DNA of 64,000 nucleotides from Thermoanaerobacter pseudethanolicus ATCC 33223 (GCF_000019085.1 NC_010321.1:2298817-2362816), one strand, 5' to 3'. Shown: positions 36,282 to 46,169, numbered from the stretch's first letter. Notes: generated from the sequence alone by a model not told the origin. Made by a program: numbers and translations.

Positions 36282-37511
36282 TTATTCTTTAGGCAGCACC
36301 TGGTTTAATATTATGCCGATAATAGCAGCCAGACCTACACCTCCCAACTGAATGCCACCCCACAGGTTCACTACAGCACCACCTATGCCAAAGACTAGAA
36401 TAGCGCTAGATATTATAAGGTTTCTTGACTTTTTGAAATCTACGGCGTTCTCCACAACGGTCCTGATGCCGATGCTGGCTATCATGCCAAACAGGATTAT
36501 AGATATGCCGCCTATGACTGGCTCTGGCACTGTCCTTATTAGGGCAGTAAGTTTCTGACAGGTAGAAAGTATCATAGCCATGACTGCTGCCACCCTCATC
36601 ACCTCGGGTTTCCAGACTCCAGTCAACGCTAAAACGCCAGTGTTTTCAGAATAGGTGGTGTTGGCCGGGCCTCCAAATAGACCCGCCAAGGATGTGGCTA
36701 TACCATCGCCTATTAGAGTCCTATGAAGGCCTGGGTCTTTTACAAAGTCCTTCTGCACCGTAGCTCCCACAGCAAGCACATCGCCCACGTGTTCCACTAT
36801 AGTAGCCACCGCCACAGGCGCAATAAGGCCAATGGCCGCCGGGTTGAATTCGGGTTTGGTAAAGGCCGGCACGGCAAACAACGCCGCCTCCTGCACAGGT
36901 TTCAAGTCCACGATTCCGAAAATCAAACTCACCCCATAACCTACAATTAATCCCACGAGCACCGGTACCAGTTTGAAAAATCCCCTGCCATACATGCTGA
37001 CAAGTATTACCGTAGTAAGCACTATCAAGGCAACCATCCAGTTTTGAGAGGCGCTTTTGATTGCTACCGGTGCCAGGTTGAGACCTATGACCATTATTAT
37101 CGGACCGGTCACCACCGGTGGCAGAAGGTTTTCCATGAATTCGCGCCCCAGAAAGTAAACCAGCACCGCCATCAACCCGTAAAGCAAGCCGGCCACAATG
37201 ATGCCCCCCTGGGCCGCCGGAACTCCCCACTGTTTTACCACTAGTGCCACTGGTGCAATGAAAGCAAAGGAAGAACCTAGAAAAATGGGAACTTTTCTTT
37301 TTGTAACCAAGTGAAACCAGAGAGTCCCAATCCCCGCAGTAAAAAGAGCTACTCCCACATCAAGCCCGGTAAGCAGTGGCACCAATACTGTGGCACCGAA
37401 CATCGTAAAAGTATGTTGTAATCCTAGAATAAGAAGCTGTAGCAGAGAAATTTTGTCTCCCTCCTTTATCGGACCTGACAATTCTTTTGTACCTACAGTA
37501 AGTACTTTCAT
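36282..37511 (-). CDS. uraA: Uracil/xanthine permease (NCS2 family)
   Basis: A 409-residue membrane transporter of the nucleobase-cation symporter-2 family with about 12-14 membrane segments. Family motifs are [11 protein letters not shown] near residue 78, [18 protein letters not shown] near 130, and the [12 protein letters not shown] segment with the substrate-binding glutamate near 237. Uracil is the probable substrate, because the leader carries a PyrR-type RNA element. Higher G+C than the dnaB block to its right. Confidence 0.93.
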   Translation of the reverse strand: MKVLTVGTKELSGPIKEGDKISLLQLLILGLQHTFTMFGATVLVPLLTGLDVGVALFTAGIGTLWFHLVTKRKVPIFLGSSFAFIAPVALVVKQWGVPAAQGGIIVAGLLYGLMAVLVYFLGREFMENLLPPVVTGPIIMVIGLNLAPVAIKSASQNWMVALIVLTTVILVSMYGRGFFKLVPVLVGLIVGYGVSLIFGIVDLKPVQEAALFAVPAFTKPEFNPAAIGLIAPVAVATIVEHVGDVLAVGATVQKDFVKDPGLHRTLIGDGIATSLAGLFGGPANTTYSENTGVLALTGVWKPEVMRVAAVMAMILSTCQKLTALIRTVPEPVIGGISIILFGMIASIGIRTVVENAVDFKKSRNLIISSAILVFGIGGAVVNLWGGIQLGGVGLAAIIGIILNQVLPKE

Positions 37512-37535
37512 AATTTTCCTCCTCTCAAAAATTAA

Positions 37536-37559
37536 GCCTCTGCTGTGAGTAGCAGAGGC
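37536..37559 (-). terminator. Second hairpin in the uracil permease leader
   Basis: Perfect 9-bp arms GCCTCTGCT and AGCAGAGGC around a six-base loop, followed on the minus strand by TTAATTTTT and then the permease ribosome site. It could be a second terminator or an mRNA-stabilising stem. Confidence 0.7.
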
Positions 37560-37570
37560 TTTTCCTCATC

Positions 37571-37672
37571 AAAAAAGCCTTTCCCATCAGGCGGAGAAAG
37601 GCTTTCTCTCTTGTTTACGTAAATCCCTCTTCGCCTTACTAGCCTCACAGGACCAGTTTAAAGGCCAACTCT
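37571..37672 (-). promoter_or_regulatory. PyrR-type attenuator leader of uracil permease
   Basis: On the minus strand, TTTAAACTGGTCCTGTGAGG and the following CT (about 37641-37663) match the PyrR-binding consensus (AxUCCxGxGAGGYU). The terminator stem AGCCTTTC...GAAAGGCT (37576-37603) with six T lies downstream. The known mechanism is that UMP-bound PyrR stabilises the binding loop, which lets the terminator form. No pyrR gene is in the window. Confidence 0.85.
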
Positions 37673-37693
37673 ATTCACTTTCGCTTTTTTAAT

Positions 37694-37722
37694 ATATTAC
37701 CATGGGCAGAGAAAGTTGTCAA
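37694..37722 (-). promoter_or_regulatory. Promoter of uracil permease
   Basis: TTGACA (37717-37722), 17-base spacer, TAATAT (37694-37699) on the minus strand, just upstream of the PyrR leader. Confidence 0.8.
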
Positions 37723-37784
37723 GAGGAAAAAATTATGCATAGTGTAAAATTATCGTAGGATTTTTAGGTGATAAAAAAGACAAG

Positions 37785-38035
37785 AGACAACCTCTGTGAT
37801 AACGTAATAAAAGCTAAATAACGAGGAAGGTTACAAATTAACGAAGAAGCAAATAAAAGAGGCAGTAAAGAGAATTAAAACGTCTACAAACAAGGAATAA
37901 ACAACATTACGGTCTTGAATATGGGTAAAGTAACACCAATATACAGAATTTTAAAGGCAATAAAATATGAAAGTGTGATATAAAAAAACATATAAGGCAT
38001 GGAAACCTTGATTTAAGAGATTTCAGGGGTTGTCT
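37785..38035. mobile_element. Decayed insertion element or MITE
   Basis: AGACAACCTCTG (37785-37796) and CAGGGGTTGTCT (38024-38035) are inverted repeats matching at 11 of 12 bases. Between them, broken frames on the plus strand (for example [15 protein letters not shown], then [14 protein letters not shown] after stops) look like transposase fragments. The family cannot be named. The rest of the 38036-38114 gap shows nothing else. Confidence 0.5.
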
Positions 38036-38114
38036 TTAAAAAATATCCTACAGTATGTTGACACTATCAAAGAAAAGTGAAGGGTTGAAAAATAAAACTG
38101 GGAGAAAAATATCA

Positions 38115-38804
38115 CTACAACATCTCTTTAAGCCTTTCTATATCTTTAATTATTATTTTCTGCCTATCAAGATGTATTATCCCCTCTTTGTCCATTTGGC
38201 TTAAAATCCTTGTGACGTTTTCTCTTGATGTGCCGACTATGTTGGCAAGGTCTTGTCTATTGAGATTTAAGTTTAATAAAATTCCTTCTTTTGTGTTTAT
38301 TCCTCTCTCTTTTGCAAAAGTGAGAAGGACAGAAGCCGTTCTGCCAATGGAATCTCTTAAAGCAAGATTTTCTATTATGACAGCTACATTTTTTAGCCTT
38401 TTTGCCATAAGTTTAATAATGCTTAAGGCTATTTTGCTGTTTTTTAGTATCAAGTTTTCTATGTCTTGGTTTTTAAGCATAATCACTTCGGAGTCCTCTA
38501 TAGCCTCTGCAGTTGCAGGATATTCTCCACCGACAAATAGAACAGATTCAGCAAATATGTCCCCTTCTTCCATGATTTTAATAATGTGTTCTTTCCCGAC
38601 AGAAGAGGTTTTTGATATTTTAACTTTGCCGGATTTTACAAAATATATGGCTTCTCCCTTTTCCCCCTCCATGAAAATAATAGAGCCTTTTTTAAAAGAT
38701 TTTATGATTAAAATCTTATGTATCTCTTCAAGGGATTTGTCCTCCAGTTCATTAAAATAAGGGACTTTTTTAAGATAATCGAAATTGCCCATAATAACTT
38801 TCAT
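38115..38804 (-). CDS. Crp/Fnr-family transcription regulator
   Basis: A 229-residue regulator. A cyclic-nucleotide-binding-like beta-roll occupies about residues 10-125 (GEKGEAIYFVKSGKVKI, GDIFAESVLFVGGEYPATAEA), followed by a long dimer helix and a C-terminal winged helix with the recognition element RQDLANIVGTSRENVTRIL. No cysteine cluster for Fe-S is present, so it is not an Fnr-type oxygen sensor. Start is at ATG 38804, or possibly the in-frame ATG at 38792. The effector and targets are unknown. Confidence 0.93.
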   Translation of the reverse strand: MKVIMGNFDYLKKVPYFNELEDKSLEEIHKILIIKSFKKGSIIFMEGEKGEAIYFVKSGKVKISKTSSVGKEHIIKIMEEGDIFAESVLFVGGEYPATAEAIEDSEVIMLKNQDIENLILKNSKIALSIIKLMAKRLKNVAVIIENLALRDSIGRTASVLLTFAKERGINTKEGILLNLNLNRQDLANIVGTSRENVTRILSQMDKEGIIHLDRQKIIIKDIERLKEML

Positions 38805-38828
38805 CCCTTCATAAGAGTAAACTAAAGA

Positions 38829-40157
38829 TTATTCCATTCTATATTTATCAAGACTTACAAATTTTGTATACTGTGCAAGCCACAAAAGTTCCACTGTACC
38901 TGTGGGTCCATTTCTGTGTTTTGCAATTATAACTTCTGCTATGTTTTTCTTTTCAGAATCTTTATGATAGTAATCATCTCTGTACAAAAACATTACTATG
39001 TCAGCGTCCTGCTCTATTGCTCCAGATTCTCTCAAATCGCTCAAAATAGGTCTGTGGTCTGACCTAGACTCAGGTGCGCGAGACAACTGTGAAAGGGTAA
39101 TTACAGGAACATTGAGTTCTCTTGCTAAACTTTTAAGAGACCTCGATATTTCTGAAATTTCTTGTTGCCTGTTTTCTGCCCTTCCTCTTCCCTGCATAAG
39201 CTGCAGATAATCTATCATCACCAAGCCCAATCCTTTTTCTAGTTTAAGGCGCCGGCACTTCGCCCTTATGTCCATTACGCCAATTCCAGGGGTATCATCA
39301 ATATAGATAGAAGCTTTAGAAAGAGGAGTCATCGCAGCTGCCAGTTTCATCCAGTCATCTTCATCAAGGTTTCCTGTCCTAAGCTTTTGGCTATCTATAT
39401 TGGCAGTAGAACAGATAAGCCTGTTTACCAACTGCTCTTTTGACATCTCTAAGCTAAATATGGCAACAGGAAGGCCTGTCAAAAGAGCTGCATTTTGAGC
39501 AATATTTAAAGCAAAAGAGGTTTTTCCCATTGAAGGTCTTGCTGCGACTAATATAAAGTCAGAGGGCTGAAAGCCAGCAGTTTTTAAGTCAAGGTCAGGA
39601 AAGCCAGAGGGAATTCCCGTAAGCTGGCCTTTGTTTTTGTAAAGTTCTTCTATTTTATAAAATGTATTCATTAAGACATCTTTTATAGGTGAAAAATTAG
39701 TGGTGTTTCTTCCTTGAGCTATATCAAATATTTTTTGTTCTGCTATGTCAAGGACAGTCTCTACATCATCCCCTTCGTAACTTAACTCCATAATCTCTGA
39801 AGAAGCCTCAATGAGTCTTCTCAATGTAGCTTTTTCCTTTATTAGCTTTGCATAGTAAGATACATTAGCAGTGGTGATGACATTGGAAGACAAACTTGCT
39901 ATATAATCGATTCCGCCAACAGCCTCCAGCATGTTGCGCTTTCTGAGTTCATCAACCACTGTCACAAGGTCAACGGGGATGTCTTTTTCAAACATCTCCA
40001 TCATTACGTCAAATAATTTTTTGTGGGATTCTTTATAAAAGTCATCAGCTTTTATTATTTCAGACACATCTATTATAGCATCTCTAGATAAAAGCATTGA
40101 CCCTAAGACGGATTGTTCAGCTTCTATGTTTTGTGGAGGGATTTTGCTCCACTCCAT
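38829..40157 (-). CDS. dnaB: Replicative DNA helicase DnaB
   Basis: Hexameric helicase of the replication fork. An N-terminal DnaB domain (PPQNIEAEQSVLGSMLLSRD) covers about residues 5-105. The RecA-like domain has Walker A ARPSMGKTSFAL near residue 208 and Walker B VMIDYLQLM near 305. Start chosen at ATG 40157, where AAGGGGG lies seven bases upstream; a longer frame would overlap rplI without a ribosome site. The rplI-dnaB order is conserved in Firmicutes. No intein. Confidence 0.97.
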   Translation of the reverse strand: MEWSKIPPQNIEAEQSVLGSMLLSRDAIIDVSEIIKADDFYKESHKKLFDVMMEMFEKDIPVDLVTVVDELRKRNMLEAVGGIDYIASLSSNVITTANVSYYAKLIKEKATLRRLIEASSEIMELSYEGDDVETVLDIAEQKIFDIAQGRNTTNFSPIKDVLMNTFYKIEELYKNKGQLTGIPSGFPDLDLKTAGFQPSDFILVAARPSMGKTSFALNIAQNAALLTGLPVAIFSLEMSKEQLVNRLICSTANIDSQKLRTGNLDEDDWMKLAAAMTPLSKASIYIDDTPGIGVMDIRAKCRRLKLEKGLGLVMIDYLQLMQGRGRAENRQQEISEISRSLKSLARELNVPVITLSQLSRAPESRSDHRPILSDLRESGAIEQDADIVMFLYRDDYYHKDSEKKNIAEVIIAKHRNGPTGTVELLWLAQYTKFVSLDKYRME

Positions 40158-40179
40158 CCTTATTCCCCCTTGATTTAAA

Positions 40180-40623
40180 TTACTCTGCCACAACATCTAC
40201 CTTCACTTTTGCAGTAACCCCTTGATAAAGTTTTATGTCTACATAATATGTCCCTGTAGTCTTGACATTTTCATTAAAGACTATTTTCTTCTTATCAATG
40301 TCAAAGCCTTTTTCCTTTAAAGCCTCTTCCACGTCTTTTGAAGTGACAGAGCCGAAAAGTTTACCATTTTCTCCTGCTTTTACTTTTAAAACTAAGCTTA
40401 AATTTGAAAGCTTTTGTGCCATTTCTTTTGCTTCCTCTAATTCTTGCTGTCTCTTTTTCTCTTCTGCCTTTTTCTTTTCATTAAGTGCTTTTACGTTAGA
40501 TTCTGTAGCCTCTATGGCAAGTCCTCTTGGAAGGAGATAATTTCTCCCATAGCCGTCACTGACATTTACAATTTCTCCTGCTTTTCCTACATTTTTAACA
40601 TCTTTTACTAATATAACTTTCAC
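40180..40623 (-). CDS. rplI: 50S ribosomal protein L9
   Basis: A 147-residue protein with the N-terminal 23S-binding domain [18 protein letters not shown]...[14 protein letters not shown], the long connecting helix rich in K/E/Q and the C-terminal domain. Its start overlaps the end of gdpP by four bases. Confidence 0.98.
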   Translation of the reverse strand: MKVILVKDVKNVGKAGEIVNVSDGYGRNYLLPRGLAIEATESNVKALNEKKKAEEKKRQQELEEAKEMAQKLSNLSLVLKVKAGENGKLFGSVTSKDVEEALKEKGFDIDKKKIVFNENVKTTGTYYVDIKLYQGVTAKVKVDVVAE

Positions 40624-42587
40624 TTGTCTTCACCTTCCTCCTCAAAATATTCTTTAATAGCATTTTTTAAGTCTTGCAGTACTTCCTCTATAGGTTTTTT
40701 GACCTGAGCTCCTGCAACAGTTAAATGTCCTCCTCCACCGAGCTTTTCAAGGATAACTTGAACATTTATGTCTCCAAGAGAGCGTCCGCTTATGGCTACA
40801 TCTTCTTCTCTTTTTAAAAGGACAAAAGAGGCTTGTACTCCCTTTATTGTAAGGAGCTCATCAGCAGCCTGGGCTATGATGAGATTGTTGGCATTTGGAG
40901 GGCTAACTGCTATTGCAATGCCGTTATCCAGTATTTCGGCATTTTTCACTATTGAAGCCTTTATAATATAAGAGTCTAAGTCATTTTGGAAAAGCTGCTT
41001 AACAGATGTTGTATCTGCGCCTTTTCTTCTTAAAAAAGAGGCTGCTTCAAAAGTCCTGGAACCTGTCCTGAAAGTGAAATTTTTTGTATCCACTGATATT
41101 CCTGCCATTAAAGCCTCAGCTTCTATAGGTTTTATGTCAATCTTGTCTACTATATACTGCAAAATTTCTGTGACTAATTCGCTAGCAGAAGAAGCATAAG
41201 GCTCTAAATAGACAAACAAGGCTTTGTCAATAAACTCTTTCCCTCTTCTATGGTGGTCTATTACAACTATTCTATCTATAATATCTACAATTTCGGGATA
41301 AGTAAGATAACTTGGTCTATGGGTATCAACCACTATTAAAAGGCTGTTTTGGTCCACCTTGTTTTTAACTTCACTGCTTTTTATAAATAAATCTTCATAG
41401 CCTTTTGTATTTTGTATTTTCTTTACCAATTCATCTATCGCTACATTAGACTTATCTAAGATTATATAGGCTTTTTTGCCTAAAGACATGCAAGCTCTAT
41501 ACATGCCAATTGCAGCACCTAATGAATCAAAGTCCATAAAGTTGTGACCCATTATGAAAATGGTAGAGGATTCTTTTATGAGCTCTTTTATAGCGTGGGC
41601 AATTACTCTCGCCTTTACTTTTGTCCTCTTTTCAACAGCTTGTGTCCTTCCTCCATAAAATGAAATTTTATCTCCTCTTTTTATTACTGCTTGGTCTCCG
41701 CCTCGCCCTAATGCTAAATCTAAAGCGCTAGAGGCGTATTCATTTAAGGTTAAAAAGTCATTGGCATCTGCTCCAATTCCTATGCTTAAAGTCAAAGGGA
41801 TTTTTATCTCTTCTCCAATTTCTCTTACTTTATCCAATATTTCAAATTTATTTTCTTCTAAGCTTTTTAATCCTTCCTCTTTAAATACGACAAAGTATTT
41901 ATCATCATCATATTTTTTCATAAAAGCTTTTATTGAGGAAGCCCATTCTGAAAGTTTTTTTTCTATTTCTGAAGAAACCACCGCTTTTTTAATGTCTTCT
42001 ATTGCCATCATCGCTTCTTCGTAGTTGTCAATTATTATATGCCCTACCACCGGTCTATCGAAAGCTAAAGATTTCTTAAGCTGAATGTATTCAGTGTTAT
42101 CAAGGAATAAAAGAGTACAGCTTAGATCCTTCCCTTTTTTTCTTTTTGCTTGAGAATCTACTTTTAACGTGGAATAGTACCGACCATTGAACTCTATTTG
42201 GTTTTTTTTGTCATCTATTTTGTTTCCAGCATATTTCTTTATCAATTTCTTTATCTCTTCATTTTCATTAAAAACCTGAGAATAGCTTAAGTTATACCAC
42301 AGGATTTCTCCGTTATCATTTAAAATAACGGCGGGAATTGGCATTTTTGCTAAAACGCTTTTTGATGCCTTGTCAACATTGAAAAATATATCTTCTATAT
42401 ATTTATCTAACTCTAACCGTTTTTTCTTTACGCCGTAGTATTCACTTAAAAGCACATAAAGAAAGATGATTAATGAAATAGAAGCAATTATCTCGTTGTA
42501 GTAAAACATTAAAGCTATTAATAGAGCTGATAGCAAAATATTTATCACATTGACAGAAGAAATTATTTTATAAAATTTCTTATCCAC
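40620..42587 (-). CDS. gdpP: Cyclic-di-AMP phosphodiesterase GdpP (DHH family)
   Basis: This membrane enzyme degrades c-di-AMP. The 655-residue layout is standard: two N-terminal membrane helices (about 12-55), a PAS-like domain (about 80-150), a degenerate GGDEF domain (about 170-300), and the DHH/DHHA1 phosphodiesterase with [27 protein letters not shown] and the C-terminal [12 protein letters not shown]. All metal-binding residues are visible. In an operon with yybS-like, rplI and dnaB, as in Bacillus. Confidence 0.96.
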   Translation of the reverse strand: MDKKFYKIISSVNVINILLSALLIALMFYYNEIIASISLIIFLYVLLSEYYGVKKKRLELDKYIEDIFFNVDKASKSVLAKMPIPAVILNDNGEILWYNLSYSQVFNENEEIKKLIKKYAGNKIDDKKNQIEFNGRYYSTLKVDSQAKRKKGKDLSCTLLFLDNTEYIQLKKSLAFDRPVVGHIIIDNYEEAMMAIEDIKKAVVSSEIEKKLSEWASSIKAFMKKYDDDKYFVVFKEEGLKSLEENKFEILDKVREIGEEIKIPLTLSIGIGADANDFLTLNEYASSALDLALGRGGDQAVIKRGDKISFYGGRTQAVEKRTKVKARVIAHAIKELIKESSTIFIMGHNFMDFDSLGAAIGMYRACMSLGKKAYIILDKSNVAIDELVKKIQNTKGYEDLFIKSSEVKNKVDQNSLLIVVDTHRPSYLTYPEIVDIIDRIVVIDHHRRGKEFIDKALFVYLEPYASSASELVTEILQYIVDKIDIKPIEAEALMAGISVDTKNFTFRTGSRTFEAASFLRRKGADTTSVKQLFQNDLDSYIIKASIVKNAEILDNGIAIAVSPPNANNLIIAQAADELLTIKGVQASFVLLKREEDVAISGRSLGDINVQVILEKLGGGGHLTVAGAQVKKPIEEVLQDLKNAIKEYFEEEGEDK

Positions 42588-42605
42588 AAAAACACCTCTC
42601 GTTTT

Positions 42606-43514
42606 CTAACTCATGTATTTTCTTAAATCCATGCTAGTATCCACAATACCTATTACGGTAAGTAGCCAAGAGGTAAGAGGAAAAAGAAATAAAAATACAA
42701 GGATTAAGTTAGCAGCCATTGATTTCATCTTCAATCTATGAATTAAATAATATCTTACTACTGCCAAGCCTCCTAACGTAAAACCTAGAGAAAGCAATAC
42801 TATTATATTAGTAGTTATTGCTTCAGGCTGCTTTAGAAAATATTGATATAACAACACTCCAATAAAAATCCATCCTGTGACATAAGGCATTTTCCATTCT
42901 TCAAAAGAGGGAAGTGCATCTATATAAACCCTTTGAGTTTTCAAGATTTTGTATATAATTATATAATTAATTAAAATGACAGCCACAACTGTAACTAGTA
43001 TGGATGCAGGTAAAATCATCTTTAATATTTCTTGAACCGCTAATAAATTGCTTTTTATAACCGAAAAGTTTGGAAGTCCCTGATAAATAGATAATACTTC
43101 TTTTGTGCTCATATCAATTGCCTTAAAAAACTGATCGACTACATTTATTTTGAAGGCCGCTTTTATGAAATAAAATATTACAACTACACCAAATATTGAC
43201 ACAATAGAAGTATCTATAAGTGTCTCACTAGCTTTACGTTTTTGCGATATTAAATACCCCATAACAAATCCTTGTAAAGCAAAAAATAAACTTGTAAAAG
43301 CTGTACCTATGTCTGTAAAAATTACATTTACAATAAATACAGCAAAAGATGATGCAATAGCATAAGATTCAGAACTTCTTATACAAGTTATAGCAATGGG
43401 AGCTGGTACTAAAAAAAATAGCACAAATAGGGGTGGAATATACACGCCTATTAATGTCATTACTACAGCCATTGCTGTCATCATTGACGCATTGGTAAGT
43501 TTTCGTAAATCCAT
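42606..43514 (-). CDS. YybS-like DUF2232 membrane protein
   Basis: A 302-residue membrane protein with about eight hydrophobic segments. It matches the YybS/DUF2232 family in size and in its place directly before gdpP. The N-terminal half resembles small-molecule transporter S-components (MTLIGVYIPPLFVLFFLVPAPI). Function is not established. Confidence 0.85.
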   Translation of the reverse strand: MDLRKLTNASMMTAMAVVMTLIGVYIPPLFVLFFLVPAPIAITCIRSSESYAIASSFAVFIVNVIFTDIGTAFTSLFFALQGFVMGYLISQKRKASETLIDTSIVSIFGVVVIFYFIKAAFKINVVDQFFKAIDMSTKEVLSIYQGLPNFSVIKSNLLAVQEILKMILPASILVTVVAVILINYIIIYKILKTQRVYIDALPSFEEWKMPYVTGWIFIGVLLYQYFLKQPEAITTNIIVLLSLGFTLGGLAVVRYYLIHRLKMKSMAANLILVFLFLFPLTSWLLTVIGIVDTSMDLRKYMS

Positions 43515-43518
43515 TAAA

Positions 43519-43827
43519 TCACTCCCGTTTTCTACCCTTTATGTATCTTTCTAGCTCAGAAAAATTATATTCTCCTTCAAAGTTTTTATCAATAATTTGA
43601 AGCTTGAGTTTTTTTTGAAGCGCTTCATCTATTTCTTCAAAGTCATAACCTAATTTCTCTCCTAATAAATAGGCAAAAATTAAAATATCACAAAGATTAT
43701 CTATTAATACTTCTCCATCTTCATCTTCGTTAAAAGCTTTAAAGAGAGAATATACTTTCCCTAAAAGGTTTATTTTTAAATTTTCAATGCTCATAATATT
43801 TTTGGCAATCTCAAGATTATTTTTCAT
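43519..43827 (-). CDS. MazG-like protein
   Basis: A 102-residue helical protein. The segment LGKVYSLFKAF...DNLCDILIFAYLLGEKLGYDFEEID has the four-helix pattern and acidic residues of MazG-like nucleotide pyrophosphohydrolases, in a minimal form. Firmicutes often have such a gene near yybS and rpsR. Catalytic competence is unproven. Confidence 0.75.
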   Translation of the reverse strand: MKNNLEIAKNIMSIENLKINLLGKVYSLFKAFNEDEDGEVLIDNLCDILIFAYLLGEKLGYDFEEIDEALQKKLKLQIIDKNFEGEYNFSELERYIKGRKRE

Positions 43828-43876
43828 ACTTTTATTCCACCTTTATTTTTGACAGCTATTTTAAATAGTAAACTAA

Positions 43877-43895
43877 AAGAGGGCATCGCCCTCTT
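43877..43895 (-). terminator. Terminator of the rpsF-ssb-rpsR operon
   Basis: Perfect 8-bp arms AAGAGGGC and GCCCTCTT with a three-base loop, followed on the minus strand by TTAGTTT. Confidence 0.85.
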
Positions 43896-43907
43896 ATAAT
43901 TATATCA

Positions 43908-44174
43908 TTATTCTACTGTATATGGTAGTAGTGCAATCTGTCTTGCTCTTTTAATAGCTTTTGTAAGCTGCCTTTGATGCCTTGCACAGTTTCCTGTAAT
44001 TCTTCTCGGCAGAATTTTTCCTCTTTCTGTGATGTACTTGCGCAACCTTGCTACATCTTTGTAATCAATTTTGTCTATATTATCTGTGCAAAAAGCACAA
44101 ACGCGCTTTTTCGCTTTTCTGCCTCTTTTTTTGGTAGCTGCGTTATCTTTTGCAGTAGTATTAGCTGTTGTCAT
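43908..44174 (-). CDS. rpsR: 30S ribosomal protein S18
   Basis: An 88-residue protein with [20 protein letters not shown] and [20 protein letters not shown], the S18 signature including the cysteine pair of the zinc-binding form. Partner of S6 in the ribosome platform. Last gene of the rpsF-ssb-rpsR operon. Confidence 0.98.
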   Translation of the reverse strand: MTTANTTAKDNAATKKRGRKAKKRVCAFCTDNIDKIDYKDVARLRKYITERGKILPRRITGNCARHQRQLTKAIKRARQIALLPYTVE

Positions 44175-44189
44175 TCTCCAACCTCCTTT

Positions 44190-44642
44190 TTAAAAAGGTA
44201 AATCATCTTCACTCTCTATAGGTGTAAAACCCTCAAACTCTTCCGGTATATCTTCAAATACACTGTCAAAGTCTTCATCAAAATCTCTATTTTCTTCAGC
44301 ATTGCCACTGCTGCCAAAACCAGATTTCGGCTCTAAAAATCTCACGTCATCTGCTACTACTTCAGTAACCCAATGTCGATTGCCGCTATTATCATCCCAT
44401 GTTCGGGTTTGAATGCTTCCAGTTACCGCTATTAACCTGCCTTTTTTTAAATTGTTAGCGCAAATTTCTGCAAGTTTTCTCCAAGTTACGATGGGTATGA
44501 AATCTGTAGGCCTTTCCCCGCTTTGAGTAACATAATTCCTGTTAACCGCTAATGTAAATGTGGTAACAGGAACCATGTTAGCACTATACCTCATCACAGG
44601 GTCTTTTGTAAGACGGCCTATTAAAATAACCTTATTTAACAT
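44190..44642 (-). CDS. ssb: Single-stranded DNA-binding protein
   Basis: A 150-residue SSB. The OB fold starts MLNKVILIGRLTKDPVMRY and includes GSIQTRTWDDNSGNRHW. An acidic linker leads to the C-terminal tip DDLPF that recruits repair and replication proteins. The middle position in the S6-SSB-S18 operon is universal in Firmicutes. Confidence 0.98.
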   Translation of the reverse strand: MLNKVILIGRLTKDPVMRYSANMVPVTTFTLAVNRNYVTQSGERPTDFIPIVTWRKLAEICANNLKKGRLIAVTGSIQTRTWDDNSGNRHWVTEVVADDVRFLEPKSGFGSSGNAEENRDFDEDFDSVFEDIPEEFEGFTPIESEDDLPF

Positions 44643-44673
44643 TTTTAACCCACCTTTTTATATTAATAAATGA

Positions 44674-44961
44674 TCATTCGTCAGTTCTTATTATTAAATA
44701 TCTCAAAACGCCATCTGTGATCTTATAAACTCTCTCCAATTCCTGAGAAACCTTTGAGTCGCTGTTAAAGTTCATCAGTACATAATATCCCTCAGGCTTT
44801 TTGTCAATTAGATAGGCTAATTTTCTCTTACCCCATTCATCAAAATTGGTTATTTCTCCACCATTTTCAATGATGAGGTTTTTAAATCTTTCTATTAAGC
44901 CTTTTCTTTCCTCTTCACTTAAATCTGGAGAGAGAATGTACATTGTCTCGTATGACCTCAT
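44674..44961 (-). CDS. rpsF: 30S ribosomal protein S6
   Basis: A 95-residue protein, [20 protein letters not shown] onwards, with [11 protein letters not shown] near residue 62. ATG 44961 is chosen because GGAGGTG lies five bases upstream; the frame is open for 30 more codons but these are not S6 sequence. The leader can fold over the ribosome site, suggesting control by the S6:S18 complex. Confidence 0.97.
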
Positions 44962-45012
44962 CTTTTCACCTCCTTTTGGACTAAACGGCCCCAAAAAGGG
45001 CAAGGCGGCAAT
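44962..45012 (-). promoter_or_regulatory. Candidate S6:S18 autoregulatory leader of rpsF
   Basis: On the minus strand CCTTTTTGG (44999-44991) can pair with CCAAAAGG (44979-44972) across the loop GGCCGTTTAGT, hiding the start of the AAAGGAGG ribosome site. An alternative stem GCCC/GGGC competes. CCG in the loop recalls the known S6:S18 leader motif; identity is inferred. Confidence 0.5.
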
Positions 45013-45028
45013 CCATATCCATATTCTA

Positions 45029-45235
45029 TCATTGTCCAGAGGGATTTTCAACTGTTTTTAAAATTTTTTTGATGCTCTTTTCAAATTTAGCTCTTGGCAT
45101 CAAAACCATTCTTCCGCATTTCAAACATTTTATTCGAATATCCATACCCACTCTTAAAATTTCCCATTCATCAGAACCACAAGGATGCTTTTTTTTCATC
45201 TTTACAATATCTCCTACATGGAGTTCTTTTGGCAA
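45029..45235 (-). CDS. DUF951 small zinc-ribbon-like protein
   Basis: A 68-residue protein with [20 protein letters not shown], then [20 protein letters not shown]. It carries CxxC and a further Cys, as in the DUF951 family found next to rpsF in Firmicutes. I use TTG 45235 with GAGGTG six bases upstream; a GTG nine bases earlier overlaps that ribosome site. Function unknown, possibly nucleic-acid binding. Confidence 0.85.
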
Positions 45236-45314
45236 AGCAATCACCTCTAACCAATCTATGAACTTAATAAATCAACCGAAAAGGTGCTTTGATTTTCACA
45301 CATTACTAACCAAG

Positions 45315-46169
45315 TTATGTGTCAATATTTGTTATTGTAACATCTGTATGCGGATACGGGAATGTAATCTTTTCTCTATCAAATACTTTTTTTATCCTGT
45401 ATCTTATATCCCTTTCAACTTCCCATTGTTTCATAGGCTCTGTTTTCGCAATAATCGTTATTAAAACTTGCGAGTCCTGAAAATCCGTAATTCCCAAAAC
45501 TGTAGGGCCCTCTATCACATCATTCCTGGATTTTTTTATATCTTCACAAATTTGAGTGAGCACATTTATTATTCTATCAACGTCTTCCTCATAAGGAATA
45601 CCTACATTTACAAGCGCTCTCATACTGCCTCGTGTATGGTTTGTTACAGTCTTTATTTCTCCATTTGGTATTATATGTAAATCGCCTGAAAAATCCCTTA
45701 TTTTGCTTATTCTAAGTCCTACTTCTTCAACAAGACCCGAAAAATTATTTATCGTTATATAATCCCCAACTCCAAACTGATCTTCAAATATTATGAAAAA
45801 CCCCGAAATCACGTCTTTGACTAGATTTTGAGCACCAAAACCTATAGCCAAACTGCCAATTCCGGCAACTGCCAATATTGATGTCATTTCTATGTTGAAA
45901 ATTTTTAGTATTGAAGCAGCCGCAATGAAATAAATGACATATCTCAATATATTTTTGGTAAGGGACATTAAAGTGCCTATCTTTCTTTCAGGAAGCTGTA
46001 TTTTTCCTTTTGTCTGTAATTTGTAAAACCTTGATATAAGTATGTCTCCTATTTTTATACCTATAAAAGCTATAACCAAAATTTTTATGATATCGAAAGT
46101 TACTTTTAATATTTTTATATCGTAAAGACTTGAAAATTTTTGGTATAGTTGAGCTATTGTCTCCATCAT
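45315..46169 (-). CDS. Small-conductance mechanosensitive channel (MscS family)
   Basis: A 284-residue membrane protein. Membrane helices lie at about 22-45, 65-88 and the pore helix at about 90-125 (ILAVAGIGSLAIGFGAQNLVKD), followed by the beta domain (QFGVGDYITINNFSGLVEEVGLR, IPNGEIKTVTNHTRG). It releases osmolytes on hypo-osmotic shock. It is upstream of DUF951 and rpsF on the same strand. Confidence 0.94.
   Translation of the reverse strand: MMETIAQLYQKFSSLYDIKILKVTFDIIKILVIAFIGIKIGDILISRFYKLQTKGKIQLPERKIGTLMSLTKNILRYVIYFIAAASILKIFNIEMTSILAVAGIGSLAIGFGAQNLVKDVISGFFIIFEDQFGVGDYITINNFSGLVEEVGLRISKIRDFSGDLHIIPNGEIKTVTNHTRGSMRALVNVGIPYEEDVDRIINVLTQICEDIKKSRNDVIEGPTVLGITDFQDSQVLITIIAKTEPMKQWEVERDIRYRIKKVFDREKITFPYPHTDVTITNIDT

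Noticed and set aside
36721..37230. 169-codon minus-strand frame inside uraA
   Set aside because: Out-of-frame reading of a GC-richer gene; uraA motifs are continuous in the other frame.
38188..38760. 190-codon plus-strand frame antisense to the Crp/Fnr gene
   Set aside because: Mirrors the real regulator frame; composition is typical of an antisense shadow.
44962..45051. N-terminal extension of rpsF by 30 codons
   Set aside because: S6 homology and a strong ribosome site start at 44961; the extra codons come from the untranslated leader.
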